DNA of 64,000 nucleotides from Hygrophila difformis (GCA_030278955.1 JAOANR010000003.1:22219050-22283049), one strand, 5' to 3'. Positions 33,396 to 43,784 are shown, counted from the first letter of the stretch. Notes: generated from the sequence alone by a model not told the origin. A program made the numbers and translations.

Positions 33396-36300
33396 TGAGC
33401 AGCTATGACATTTATAAGGACTTGTTGCAGCGGCTCGCCGACATTGAAATAATGATGGGTGCCGAAATCAAGTCCAAAAACCCAACTGACATTCGGCCAT
33501 CTGAATGGCCATCTCCTGTGAAGCGGACGTTGCCTAGTCCGGAAGCCAAGGAACCGCTTGTGGACATCAACCTCGGGACAGATGTGGAGCCAAAGCTGAC
33601 CAAGATAAGCGCATCATTGCCTAAGGAGGAGCGGCACCAGCTAGTGGAGCTGATTCATAAATATAAGGATTGCTTTGCATGGCAGTACACAGACATGCCA
33701 GGATTGTCAAGGGAGCTAGTGGAACACAAGTTACCAACTCATCCAGAGTTCAGACCTCATAAGCAGCCGCCAAGACGGTTCGATCCAGACACCATCCCAA
33801 AAATAAAGGCCGAGATTGAGAAGCTTCTTAAAGCAGGTTACATTAGAACTTGTCGTTATGTAGAATGGCTTGCAAACATTGTACCTGTTGTAAAGAAGAA
33901 TGGTCAATTGAGAGTCTGTATAGACTTTAGGAACTTAAACTTGGCGACGCCCAAGGATGAGTATGTAATGCCTATGGCCGATATGCTTGTTGATGCGGCC
34001 GCCGGCCACAAGTTTTTATCTTTAATGGATGGTTATTCTGGATACAACCAAATCTTCATTTCTGAAAATGATGTACATAAAACGGCTTTTCGTTGCCCAG
34101 GGCCAGTCGGCATTTTTGAATGGGTAGTCATGCCCTTTGGATTGAAAAATGCTGGGGCAACATACCAAAGGGCCATGAACATGATTTTTCATGATTTAAT
34201 CGGTCATACACTTGAAGTGTACATTGATGACATAGTTGTAAAATCATGTGAATTTGGCCAACACTTGACTCACCTCGAAGATGCCTTCATCCGAATGAGG
34301 CAGCATGGATTGAAAATTAATCCAGCTAAGTGTGCCTTTGGAGTGGCGGCAGGAAACTTCTTAGGTTTCCTGGTGCATGAGAGGGGCATTGAGGTAGACC
34401 AAAATAAAGCTAAAGCCATCTTGGAGGCTCGTGCACCAACCAATCTCAAAGAACTGCAATCATTGATGGGTAAAATCAATTTCTTAAGGAGATTCATTGC
34501 CAATGCTGCAGGCAAGATGAAAGCGTTCACTACCTTACTTAAAGGAAGAAAGAATGAGAAGTTCGTATGGGCGACTGAGCATCAAGCAGCATTTGAAGAA
34601 ATTAAAAGAGCATTGGTCAATCCTCCAGTATTAGTGCCGCCAAGACTTGGAGTACCTCTGAAACTATATGTATCGGCCGCCGAGGAATCTATCGGGTGCT
34701 TGCTTGCACAGGATGATGAAGGAGACAAGGAGAGGGCTATCTATTACCTTAGCAAGACTTTGCAAGGGCCAGAAGTAAGATACACCGCATTAGAAAAGCT
34801 GTGCTACGCCCTAGTATACTCCTGCAGCAAGTTGGAACACTACATGCTGCCAAGAACAGTCCAGGTAGTAGCTCCCTTTGACTTGGTAAAGACACTTTTG
34901 CACAAGCCAGCATTGAAAGGAAGACAAGCTAAGTGGGCTATGAAGATCAGTCCGTTTACCCTTGTACACGTTCCCCAAAAGGCAGTCAAGGGACAAGCTT
35001 TAGCGGACTTCTTAGCTCAACACCCTTCGTTGGTTTTGCCAGAGGATCCCAAAGAAGCGTCCTTTATGGGATTCGAACCTTGGGAACTAACCTTTGATGG
35101 ATCTTGTGCAAGCAGCGGCTCGGGCGCCGGCATTACAATCACTAGTCCCCTTGGGGAACATTGGAAGCTTGCTCAGGGGTTAGAACCTGGCACCACCAAC
35201 AATCAAGCAGAATACGAAGCTTTGATATTTGGCCTCGAAACTGCATTGCTGAAGGGTGCAAAATCCATTACAATTTTTGGAGACTCCCAAGTCATCCTGA
35301 AGCAGTTGACAGGAGAATATGAGTGCAAGAGTCCCAGATTGATTAAGTGTTACGAGACAGCACTAGAGCTATTGGGCAAGTTTTCGGACGCTACCATCAC
35401 ACATGTGCCTAGAAGCCAAAATCAAGAGGCCAATGAGGCTGCTCAACTTGCTTCAGGCTGGCAATCTTGTCGCCCTAGGGGGGCACCACACATTGCCGCC
35501 ATCACAAGTGAACCTGAGGACCAACAAGAGAGTGATGATTGGAGGACTGAAATCATACAATACCTCGGGAACCCGTCATCTGGGGGAGATAACTCGCTAA
35601 AGGTAAAAGCTTTGCGGTACGTGTTGGTCAATGGTGAACTATTCCGAAGGGCGGTTGATGGATTGTTGCTCAAGTGTATAGGCCCCGAGGACGCTAAGTT
35701 GGTAATGGGAGAAGTCCATGAGGGGATATACGGCTCTCATCGGGCAGGGCCGAGCATGAGGTGGAGCATCCACCGTTATGGGTACTTCTGGCCAACCATC
35801 ATGGAGGACTGTATCACGTATGCTCGCGGGTGTGAGGCTTGCCAAAAGCACGGCCCAATTCAAAGGGTACCGGCGGAAGAATTACACACAGTCATTAAGC
35901 CTTGGCCATTCCGTGGCTGGGGGATGGACATTATTGGGAAGATTCATCCGCCATCATCTAAGAATCATTCATTTATACTTGTGGCCACTGATTACTTTAC
36001 TAAATGGGTGGAAGCATGGCCAATGAAGAAAATCGATCAGGGCGATGTAATTAGATTTGTGACTGAGTTGATACATCGGTTTGGAATCCCTCAAACAATC
36101 ACTGCCGATCAAGGTACAGTGTTCACTGGTGAAAAGTTTATAGCTTTCGCCAAACAGTTTGGGATCCGCATCTATCACTCTACTCCATACTATCCTCAAG
36201 CAAACGGTCAGGCTGAAGCCACCAATAAGATCCTAATAAGTATGATAAAAAAGGCGGTAGGCGAAAAACCTAGAAAATGGCATGAGACCTTATCAGAGGT

Positions 36301-36793
36301 CCTATGGGCTTATAGAAACTCTAAGTCCACAGCTACAGGGTTCACGCCGTACTACTTGACATATGGTCATGACGCTGTTTTACCATTGGAAATAACAGTT
36401 CCTTCTCTAAGGGTGGCTCAGCAGCATCACTTAAACTTATCTAAGTATGAAGAAGCCATGTTGCAGGAGTTAGAGACAGCTGATGGTGACAAGCTCATGG
36501 CCTTAGAAAACATCCGTCGTCAAAAAACTAAAATGGCAAAGCACTATGATAAGAAGGTTCGAAACAAGACCTTCAGCGAAGGGGATTTAGTGTGGAAAGT
36601 GATCCTACCGTTAGGAGTGCATGCTAATGAAACGAGGAAGTGGTCCCCAAATTGGGAAGGACCATTCATTGTAACTCAAAGACTACTCAATGGTGCATAC
36701 AAGTTGATTGACATCGATGGTCAAGAACACAAACAGAATATAAATGCAAAATATCTCAAAATGTTCTATCCATCAGTCTGGGAGTCAGAATAA
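33392..36793 (+). CDS. Tat pol: reverse transcriptase, two RNase H domains, integrase
   Basis: An open frame of 1133 residues. Reverse transcriptase spans about 130-330 (RVCIDFRNLN, MPFGLKNAGATYQRAMN, catalytic YIDD near 276). The first RNase H (about 420-530, LYVSAAEESIGCLLAQ, YTALEKLCYAL) lacks the usual first Asp. A second, archaeal-like RNase H (about 565-695) has TFDGSCASSGSG, TNNQAEYEAL and FGDSQVI. Integrase (about 755-1050) has the zinc finger (GSHRAG … CEACQKH) and the catalytic D, D and E in GMDIIGKIHP, TADQGTVF and GQAEATNK. The double RNase H marks the Tat/Ogre branch. The start ATG overlaps the gag-pro stop as ATGA, in another frame, so expression needs frameshifting or reinitiation. 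No stop interrupts it. Confidence 0.95.
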   Translation: MMSSYDIYKDLLQRLADIEIMMGAEIKSKNPTDIRPSEWPSPVKRTLPSPEAKEPLVDINLGTDVEPKLTKISASLPKEERHQLVELIHKYKDCFAWQYTDMPGLSRELVEHKLPTHPEFRPHKQPPRRFDPDTIPKIKAEIEKLLKAGYIRTCRYVEWLANIVPVVKKNGQLRVCIDFRNLNLATPKDEYVMPMADMLVDAAAGHKFLSLMDGYSGYNQIFISENDVHKTAFRCPGPVGIFEWVVMPFGLKNAGATYQRAMNMIFHDLIGHTLEVYIDDIVVKSCEFGQHLTHLEDAFIRMRQHGLKINPAKCAFGVAAGNFLGFLVHERGIEVDQNKAKAILEARAPTNLKELQSLMGKINFLRRFIANAAGKMKAFTTLLKGRKNEKFVWATEHQAAFEEIKRALVNPPVLVPPRLGVPLKLYVSAAEESIGCLLAQDDEGDKERAIYYLSKTLQGPEVRYTALEKLCYALVYSCSKLEHYMLPRTVQVVAPFDLVKTLLHKPALKGRQAKWAMKISPFTLVHVPQKAVKGQALADFLAQHPSLVLPEDPKEASFMGFEPWELTFDGSCASSGSGAGITITSPLGEHWKLAQGLEPGTTNNQAEYEALIFGLETALLKGAKSITIFGDSQVILKQLTGEYECKSPRLIKCYETALELLGKFSDATITHVPRSQNQEANEAAQLASGWQSCRPRGAPHIAAITSEPEDQQESDDWRTEIIQYLGNPSSGGDNSLKVKALRYVLVNGELFRRAVDGLLLKCIGPEDAKLVMGEVHEGIYGSHRAGPSMRWSIHRYGYFWPTIMEDCITYARGCEACQKHGPIQRVPAEELHTVIKPWPFRGWGMDIIGKIHPPSSKNHSFILVATDYFTKWVEAWPMKKIDQGDVIRFVTELIHRFGIPQTITADQGTVFTGEKFIAFAKQFGIRIYHSTPYYPQANGQAEATNKILISMIKKAVGEKPRKWHETLSEVLWAYRNSKSTATGFTPYYLTYGHDAVLPLEITVPSLRVAQQHHLNLSKYEEAMLQELETADGDKLMALENIRRQKTKMAKHYDKKVRNKTFSEGDLVWKVILPLGVHANETRKWSPNWEGPFIVTQRLLNGAYKLIDIDGQEHKQNINAKYLKMFYPSVWESE

Positions 36794-36943
36794 GCAGCAT
36801 AAGTGCATCATGAGTGGCCAGTCACATAGTTGGCCAGAGAAGTAGCAAAAACAGCAAACATGAGTAATGAAGTGCTCATCACAAGGTCGATGAGCTGACA
36901 CTAAATAGAGTACTGAATAAAAATCACAAAAGCAAAAGCAGTG

Positions 36944-39900
36944 CTAACTACTCGGGGAAGGAGGCGTCTCATCACCTAGTAGGCGACGACGCATGACGGC
37001 CCACTGATCACGGGCACGCCCAAAGGTGTCTGTAAGGCGACGAAGTGCTGCAGCAGAAGCTCGGGCACGAGCTGATAGAAGAGGTCGACGGACTCTCGAT
37101 AACTCAACTGATAAGTCACGATCATCTGCAGCTAAACGATCACGATCAGCGCGCAAAGCGGTAACTCGATCAGACAACTTGAGCAGCTCAGCCTCAAGTA
37201 TAACAAGCTCAACGGTAGCTCCATCTGCGATGCAGCTCTGCTCTCTGATAATACGCTCCGCCTCCGCAATAACTTCTCTCTGTTTCTCTATCTCGCGCTT
37301 CGCCTGGGCAACAGTACTCTCTAACTGTGACTGTCTACTCTCCTCACTCCTAAGGACCATGGAAGCCTGATCGTGCTGGGGAAGTACAACCTCTAGCTGG
37401 GAACGAATCTCGCGGTGCCGCGCCTCGAGATCATCAATAAATGTCAAGTCCTGAGCAGACTGATCTGCTGTACTGCTACAGAGAGGATAAGCAAGGGACA
37501 AGTCAGAAATGAGCTCCGAAAAATCCGAGAAGCCGACGTCCTCAATGAAGGCAGGGACTGAGCTAACATCGTCAAGAATGTCATAGAGTCCTGAAACCAC
37601 CTCGGCTGATAGTGGACCGGTCTGGGTAGAAAAAAGACGGTCAAACGCCTCACATGATGGGGCTATGGCAGCACGAGTGCCCGAGTCTGGAAGAGAGGCC
37701 ACAAGGCCTGGAGGAGGGTCCTTAGGTACCTGGAGGCAAACTATGTTAGAATACTACCAAAGTTTTATTACGACAAGAGATGAAAAGAAGTATACCTGAG
37801 GAGGTGGTGCAGTCAAATCAGCTGAGAGAGCTGAAATGTCAGTCATAGAGCGGTCTGTCTGAGTAGGCGGTATAGTCAAATCGACTGAAGCATCAGCACC
37901 CGCCTGATCCATAGGAGTCTAGAGGAAAGCAACGCTTAGAACGTATCCTGAAGGATAAGAGCAAGAGAAAACAACTAAAGGGATACCTGAGATGTCGCCA
38001 AAGGATCAGCAGTGCTAATCATGGAGGCGCAATCTGCCGCCTGAGTGGTGAGAGAAGAGCCTATCCGGTCTCCAGGGGTCTAGAGGGTAGATGTCCTCAG
38101 AATCATTTTGCATAATAGTAAGAGCAAAAGAAAATGAGGACGTAATTAAAAGTGTACCTGAGAAGTCAACTCGGGAGTAACGGAGCCAACCGTAGAGACA
38201 TGATCGCCAGCATGAGAAGAGGATGGATCCTAAGCAGGAAGAAAAGATGTTGAGGCTTAGCTAAAACAAGAATTGAACAAAGAGTCCAAAATGGCGAAAG
38301 ATACCTGATCAATGGAAGCATGGTGAGTAGCATCCGTCACTATGGCCTTGGTCTCGTACTTGGGATCATCCCCATGGAGGATGATATAGTCAGCGCGAGC
38401 CAACATGTCATCATATGACTCACTCCTAGCAGTGACACTGCTCATATGCTGATCAACGATAGTCGTCGCCTCGTGAAGGTCCGCCATATAGCTGTCATCC
38501 ACGGCGGCACTATCCTCAGCGTGATCCGCCACCATGAGATCACCATCGTCATCTACAGGATCCTCATCGCCATCACCTGAACTCGACTCCTCCTCACTAG
38601 AACCAGAAGTCTCATCCTCATCAGAATGAGCAGTGTAATCCTCATCAGTAGACTCCCCAGAGCTCGCAGGCTCCTCCTCAGGCTGGTCATCTGAGGCATC
38701 GCCCTCATCGTCCTCACTATCATGGTCAGCAGCTGAAGAAAAGAGAAATATTAAAAGACCAAGAGACAGTGTATAAGAGACGTGTTAACAAAGGAGACAT
38801 ACCTCTTCGGCGTTTGCGAGATGACTCCTCAGAGCTCGCAGGCTCCTCCTCAGGCTGGTCATCTGGGGCATCGCCCTCACCATCCTCACTATCATGGTCA
38901 GCAGCTGAAGAAAAGAGAAATATTAAAAGACCAAGAGACAGTGTATGAGAGACATGTTAACAAATGAGGCATACCTCTTCGGCGTCTGCGAGATGAGGAA
39001 GCCGCAACAGCTTTTGACTTCGGGGTGCGACTAGAAACAAGAGTAGCTGCCGACTGAACAGCGGCACTATGAACGCTAGGCTGCTTAACTCGCCGCACGT
39101 CCCCAAAGCGAGCTGTAATCTGCGCATAGGATGGCAAGATGGAGGTGATGAAGGGCGTCCACCATGCCATAAAGCCAGCAGCAAGCGTCCCCGTCGGAGT
39201 GAATGGAAGATAGCTAGATAACGTCAGACGGGACGAGAAATCAACTACTGCCCGGATGTCAGCGACCGTCATCCTCTTACTCCTAAAAGCAACCGAACTG
39301 ACGAGCGAGCAAATGAGGGCAGTACGGCTCAGCCACGATCGGATTATACTGATCCTTCCTCTTTAGCCCACTCAGAAGCATATGAGGCTTCATACTCACA
39401 TTCCAGGTGGACTCTCCATGTAGACCTCGTGGCTGATCAGGCTTGCACACAAGCTGGGACAGCAACCATCCTATAGAGGCATACATGTATAAATCCTGAT
39501 AAGAAGGCCTGTGGTGAAGAAAAAATCGAATAATATCTAGACTGTCCCGCTGCAAGAGACCATCCCTGCCAATCTTCACCGAAGCGGCAGCTAGTATCAA
39601 TACTAACGGGTCACCATCGGCAACATCCTGCGGACCGGGACGAGGCACGCCAGTAAAAAGCCGAGGAAAGTACAGCTGCATCCAGAGCTGTAGAAACCAT
39701 AACGGCCCACAGGCCGAATTAGTGGGATCTCGCCCACTAGCCAGCATACCAGAAATCTTGGCCATACCACTGAATAGGGTGCCAAGAAAGTAAGAACCGG
39801 TGGCCGGAGAAGGATCACTCATAATAGCCCGTACCAGAGGAAGAGCGGAATGCAAGACGGTCCGAGCCCTCGAACAGATAATAAACCGGCTAAACCATAG

Positions 39901-41672
39901 CAATAAAAAGGCCACATGCTCATCCAAAGTGCAGGGAGAACTCTCGGACGTCATATTGTTATCAATGAATGCCGCGTACTGCTTAGTCTCTTTGCCCGAA
40001 GGGCAAATAGCATCACCAAGAGCTCGATCATCAGAAGCCGACTGTGTCAACTCTGAACCATCCACTCGGAGTCCTGTGATCATGACCACATCAAGAAGCG
40101 TAGGACCCACGAAACCACAAGGAAACTGAAAGGCGTTGACACTGGAGTTCCAGAAGCCTAAGATGTAATAGATGAGCCGGTGATCTATCACTACAGGCCT
40201 AGTAGAAAGAATAATGGCATCTTCAATGCCCCATCTACGCCAGTCAGCTGTGCGTCCTCCCCTCTGCATCCGGCGAACCCATGAAACATATTTTTCCAAA
40301 ATACTCTGATCCTCATTCTCTTCGATTCGGGAAGCCTTAGCCTTCTTAGATCTAGGAGCAGTGGTGCCAGACTGATGAGACCGGATAGACCTCGTCTGCG
40401 AAACAAAGGCTCCAGTAAATGCAACCTGAGTAATCGGACATATACAAGATAGAAACTCCCGGGTCTCATCTGCATCTGCATGGGCAGTCGTGCGATGAAA
40501 TGGACGTAAAAAAGGTTCGGACTCCCGGCGGTCAAAATCATAAACCTCATCATCAGACTCCGGAATGAGTAGTCCCTCAGCAATCTGCATTATTATGATA
40601 CACATATCAAGCAAAGTCGAGGAAGGACGAGTTAACATATCACCAAGTAAGTTGAGCAAACCTGAGTAGAAGACCCAGCAGCCCGAGCTGATGAGGATGG
40701 CGGCTGAGACACGGCATGAGTGGCGGCCTGAATAGGAGTGGCAGCCTGGGCACCCAGAATGGTGGCCTGAGGAGTCCTCGCGACAATGTCCTATTACAAA
40801 TTTGAATAAATCGAGTGAACATACAAGCAGGCAAAGAGATGGACATACAAGAAGGTATAGAGATTGGAACAAACCTGAAAGGCCATAGCACCAGACGACA
40901 AGGCAGCAAAGCCTGGCAAGGGGATGGCAGCTTGTCCCTGTGAAGGTGGTGGCTGGCGGCCAGCATCCCCAGAGGCTGGCGGCCCAACGCTGGCGGCCTG
41001 AGATGGCACTGGCGGCCTGGAAGTGGGGCTGGCGGCCGGAGAAAACTTGGACCTGGCGGCCCGAGACCTGGCGGCCTGGGGCTGGCGGCCGGAGCAGCTG
41101 GCGGCGGCCTAGGGCTGGCGACTGGCGTCTCGTCGGCTAAATTCTATGTTAAAATGCAATGTGTTTGAGAGATACTCAATCGATCAATCATCTAGTAAAA
41201 GACAAGGAGCTAGCATGGCATGATGTTTTAAAATCCTATGTAAAGGGATTGAAGCATGCTCATCCAGAATCAAGCTTGGGATGAATTAGCTCCTATGTGT
41301 GGCATCAAACAGACATGATACAATTCATGACCATTCATGAGAGTTGGATGCAATTCAAGCAATCCTAACATGAATCCAAGATTCAGTCAACATCTACAGT
41401 GTAAGGATGGAAAACAAGTTGCCTAAGCAAGCATGTGATTCAACATGCATACATTATGTATTGTTAGCCAGTTATGAGAAACAAGATGCCAGTGCAATTC
41501 CAAGTGCCAAGGATCACAGACGAGCCTGAACATGCATTTCAATGAGGCATACATTTCGAATTAATTCCTAGTCTCTAGTCATAACGTTGCCACATGAATT
41601 CACAAGTCTTGGACAACAAAAACAACAACACAAGAACAAGAGTAGAACGAACAAGGGGCTAACCTGATCCAT
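36944..41672 (-). pseudogene. Antisense spliced gene: plant mobile domain (PMD) protein
   Basis: Ten exons with GT-AG borders and matching phases can be read on the minus strand: 41664-41672 (ATG GAT CAG), 40875-41108, 40662-40790, 38975-40584, 38803-38904, 38305-38732, 38158-38229, 37987-38079, 37796-37918 and 36944-37729. Together they encode about 1190 residues: an Ala/Pro/Gln-rich N-terminus, a plant mobile domain in exon 4 (WRRWGIEDAIILS, FVGPTLLDVVMITGL, AFLLLWFSRFIICS, GPLWFLQLWMQLYF), a basic RRRRR segment, acidic exons, Ser/Thr-rich short exons and a coiled-coil C-terminus. The PMD occurs in plant nuclear proteins such as MAIL1/MAIN and in retrotransposons. Exon 4 has one frameshift at the A-run 39285-39288 (T-run on the sense strand), so this copy is probably inactive. 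Its stop lies 150 bp from the pol stop, tail to tail. Splicing is inferred from sequence only. Confidence 0.75.
38655..38998 (-). repeat. 172-bp tandem exon duplication in the antisense gene
   Basis: Units start near 38655 and 38827, with an offset of 172 bp. Each has one acceptor (ttcag), the acidic coding part (AADHDSED, DDQPEEEPASS) and the intron with cttttaatatttctc on the sense strand. The duplication created exon 5 (38803-38904, 34 codons, phase-preserving) as a near copy of the start of exon 6. Confidence 0.85.
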
Positions 41673-41689
41673 GGAACCAAGCAAGATGG

Positions 41690-42320
41690 ATGGCGGCTCG
41701 AGCTAGAAGAAGCTGGCGGCCAAGGTGAGAGAGCTGGCGGCCGGAGCGAGATGGCTGGCGGCCCGAGGGGAGAGGCTGGCGGCCGGGTGCGAGATGGCTG
41801 GCGGCTCGAGAGCAGATGCAGGCGGCCGGAGAGAGAGGGCTGGCGGCCGGACGAGCTTGGGCTGGCGGCCGGGCGAACTGTTGGCGGCACTCGAACGTGT
41901 TGGCGGCTACAGGAAGGTGGCGGCTGGGCGAGCTGGCGGCCGGAGCGAGCGAGCTGGCGGCCGGGCGTGGTAGGCTGGCGGCCCGTGAGAGAGTTGGCGG
42001 CCGAACGCTGGCGGCAGGTGGCTAGGGCTGGCGGCCGGACGAACGCTGGCGGCAGGCTGTTTGGCACCTCTTCCGGACGTGGCGGCGGCGATTGGAGACA
42101 GAGGCTGGCGGCTCGTTGGCGTTTCGTTGGCGTTTCGTTGGCGAAGCAGGTTCGTTGGCAACGCTCAACGAAGGGCTGGCGGCAGGTGGCGGCGCCTGAC
42201 CCCGTGCTCGCTGGCGGCGCGCGGCCCATGCCAAATAGGCTGGCGGCGGATCCCTGGCGGCGGCGGCGCTGGACAGGATCAAGATGGTGGCGTTTCCTGG
42301 CGGCCAAGGAGCTGGAACGA
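41690..42320. repeat. ctggcggc repeat cluster, leader of the antisense gene
   Basis: The word ctggcggc(c) recurs every 20-40 bp, separated by diverse spacers. Read on the minus strand it is (ccg)gccgccag, nearly the gag repeat core. All long frames here, on both strands, are compositional. If the TATA-like box at 42461 is used, this region would be the 5'UTR of the antisense gene; an in-frame stop lies just upstream of its ATG. Confidence 0.75.
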
Positions 42321-42460
42321 ACGGCGGCCCGGGAACTGGCCAAGGATGGCCGGAAAAGATTTTGGAGGACTCAAGGAGGCGATGGAGCAAAGAGAAGGAG
42401 AAAAGGAGGAAAATTTCAAAAAAAATGGCTAAAAATTTTAACCCTTGGACAAATGGTGGC

Positions 42461-42468
42461 TTTTTATA
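42461..42468 (-). promoter_or_regulatory. Candidate TATA box for the antisense gene
   Basis: The minus strand reads ggcttctataaaaagcc, with TATAAAAA at 42468-42461. It is about 790 bp upstream of the first antisense exon and 113 bp from the 3' LTR. Its position and strand fit an internal antisense promoter. No transcript evidence. Confidence 0.4.
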
Positions 42469-42569
42469 GAAGCCAAGTAGGGCTAGGGTTTTGGAATGGG
42501 CCTAATGGGCCAGACTTATGATTCAAACGCGCAAATCTGTCTTAAAATACTAATCAGACAAATTGCGCG

Positions 42570-42578
42570 AGGGGGGCA
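42570..42578 (+). other. Polypurine tract before the 3' LTR
   Basis: aggggggca lies two bases before the LTR start at 42581. This is the expected position for the plus-strand primer of reverse transcription. Confidence 0.7.
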
Positions 42579-42580
42579 TC

Positions 42581-43137
42581 TGTTAACCCAATATTTTAGG
42601 CCCAATGAATTTAACCTAATTCTTTTTCGAGAAGCCCAATCCAATTCAGAGGCCCATTAAGCTAAGCCCAATCCTTTTTCGAGAGGCCCAATCTATTTTC
42701 AAGAGGCCGGCCCAGTTTGAGTGTTATCGGGATAATACCTAGTGGTGGTGAGAAGCTGGCGGCTCATGCAAGCAGATATGGAAGGATCCGTCATTAAGGC
42801 ATAAGAGATCGAGAGCATTCACGACAAGAGATGATCACGGCTGCACTTTGGAGATTGAGGCGTCATCTACGGAGGAAAGATTGAGGCGTTACAACTCCAC
42901 TCTTAAACCGATAGACCTAATGCGCCTCCTTATAAATACTAGGTGGAGGCATCATCAAAAGCATCTCAACTCTACACCAGAATCTGCATTTTTATTTTTT
43001 AAGTTTTCTGCACTTTACAGTCTTCTATTTCATTCCCAGTTGTTATTTTTCCAGTGTAATTCCTTTCTGCAAAATCCTTTCCTCAATCCTTGTCATCGTC
43101 TTCCACATTATCAATCAATAAAAATTCTTGGTTAACA
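42581..43137 (+). repeat. 3' LTR of the Tat-type element
   Basis: 557 bp, nearly identical to 28362-28919. Differences seen by eye include one C/T near 42616, one missing C near 42707, A/C near 42868, A/G near 43054 and A/C near 43094. Confidence 0.95.
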
Positions 43138-43264
43138 CAATCATAATATCCCCAAACGAGTTTATTGTCCATAATAACCAGCTTGACAATTTTGACACCT
43201 ACATAGGGATGAGAATAGGTCAGACTACCAACACGAGGCTTACAACCTAGCATTACCTCGTATA

Positions 43265-43784
43265 CTCCCTCCGTTTTTTTTTTATGTTCTCCTTTTGAAT
43301 AGTAGAAACTATTTACTTCCTCCGTTTTCAAATGTTTTTAACATTTGAAAAAAAGTTATTATTCACACACAGACATTTACTTAAAGTTTTATCATAGTTA
43401 TACAAGTTAAAATATAGTCAAGTGAGATCTTGTTAGATTCGTCTCATCGTGTAGTTTTTAAATATCGAACTTCTAGAATTTTTATTTATACCGAATTTGA
43501 GTTATTAATGATTTAAAATGTGCATTGAATTGCGTGAAAAGTTAGTTTGTAATAAACATTTGAGAACGGAGGAAGTATTAAGTAACTTTGATTCATCTTT
43601 TTATCACAGTTATATAAGATAAAACATAGTCAATTGAGATGTTGGCTTCGTCTAATCGCGTAGTTTTAGAATATCAAATTTTTATAATTTTTACTTATAT
43701 ATAATATGAGATATTGATGATTGAAAATGTGCAGTGAATTGCGTACAGTGCTGGATGGGTGAAGTTAAAAAAAAACAGAGGGAG
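43265..43784. mobile_element. Stowaway-like MITE, outer copy
   Basis: Starts ctccctccgtttttt and ends aaacagagggag, flanked by TA (43263-43264, 43785-43786). The inner copy 43316-43575 interrupts it. Without the insert it is about 258 bp, the same size as the other copies. Confidence 0.8.
43316..43575. mobile_element. Stowaway-like MITE, inner copy
   Basis: Starts cttcctccgttttcaaatg and ends catttgagaacggaggaag, an almost perfect inverted repeat, flanked by TA (43314-43315, 43576-43577). It sits inside another copy of the same family. Confidence 0.85.

Larger units (their letters stand above)
28362..43137 (+). mobile_element. Ty3/gypsy LTR retrotransposon, Tat-type, 14.8 kb
   Basis: Two LTRs (28362-28919, 42581-43137) begin TGTTAACC and end GGTTAACA, and the element is flanked by the 5-bp duplication caatc (28357-28361, 43138-43142). 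Order: gag, protease, reverse transcriptase, two RNase H domains, integrase, a long 3' region with an antisense gene, and a purine tract before the 3' LTR. Gypsy order with a second RNase H and a long 3' region marks the Tat/Ogre branch. The LTRs differ at about five positions by eye, so insertion was recent. Confidence 0.95.

Noticed and set aside
39285..39295. A tiny intron that would remove the PMD frameshift
   Set aside because: The possible gt…ag here spans only 11 bases, far too short to be spliced, and it would not restore the frame.
41600..42521. Long overlapping frames on both strands (up to 256 codons) in the ctggcggc cluster
   Set aside because: GC-rich repeats lack stops in several frames. 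None continues in frame into the antisense exons, and composition alone explains them.
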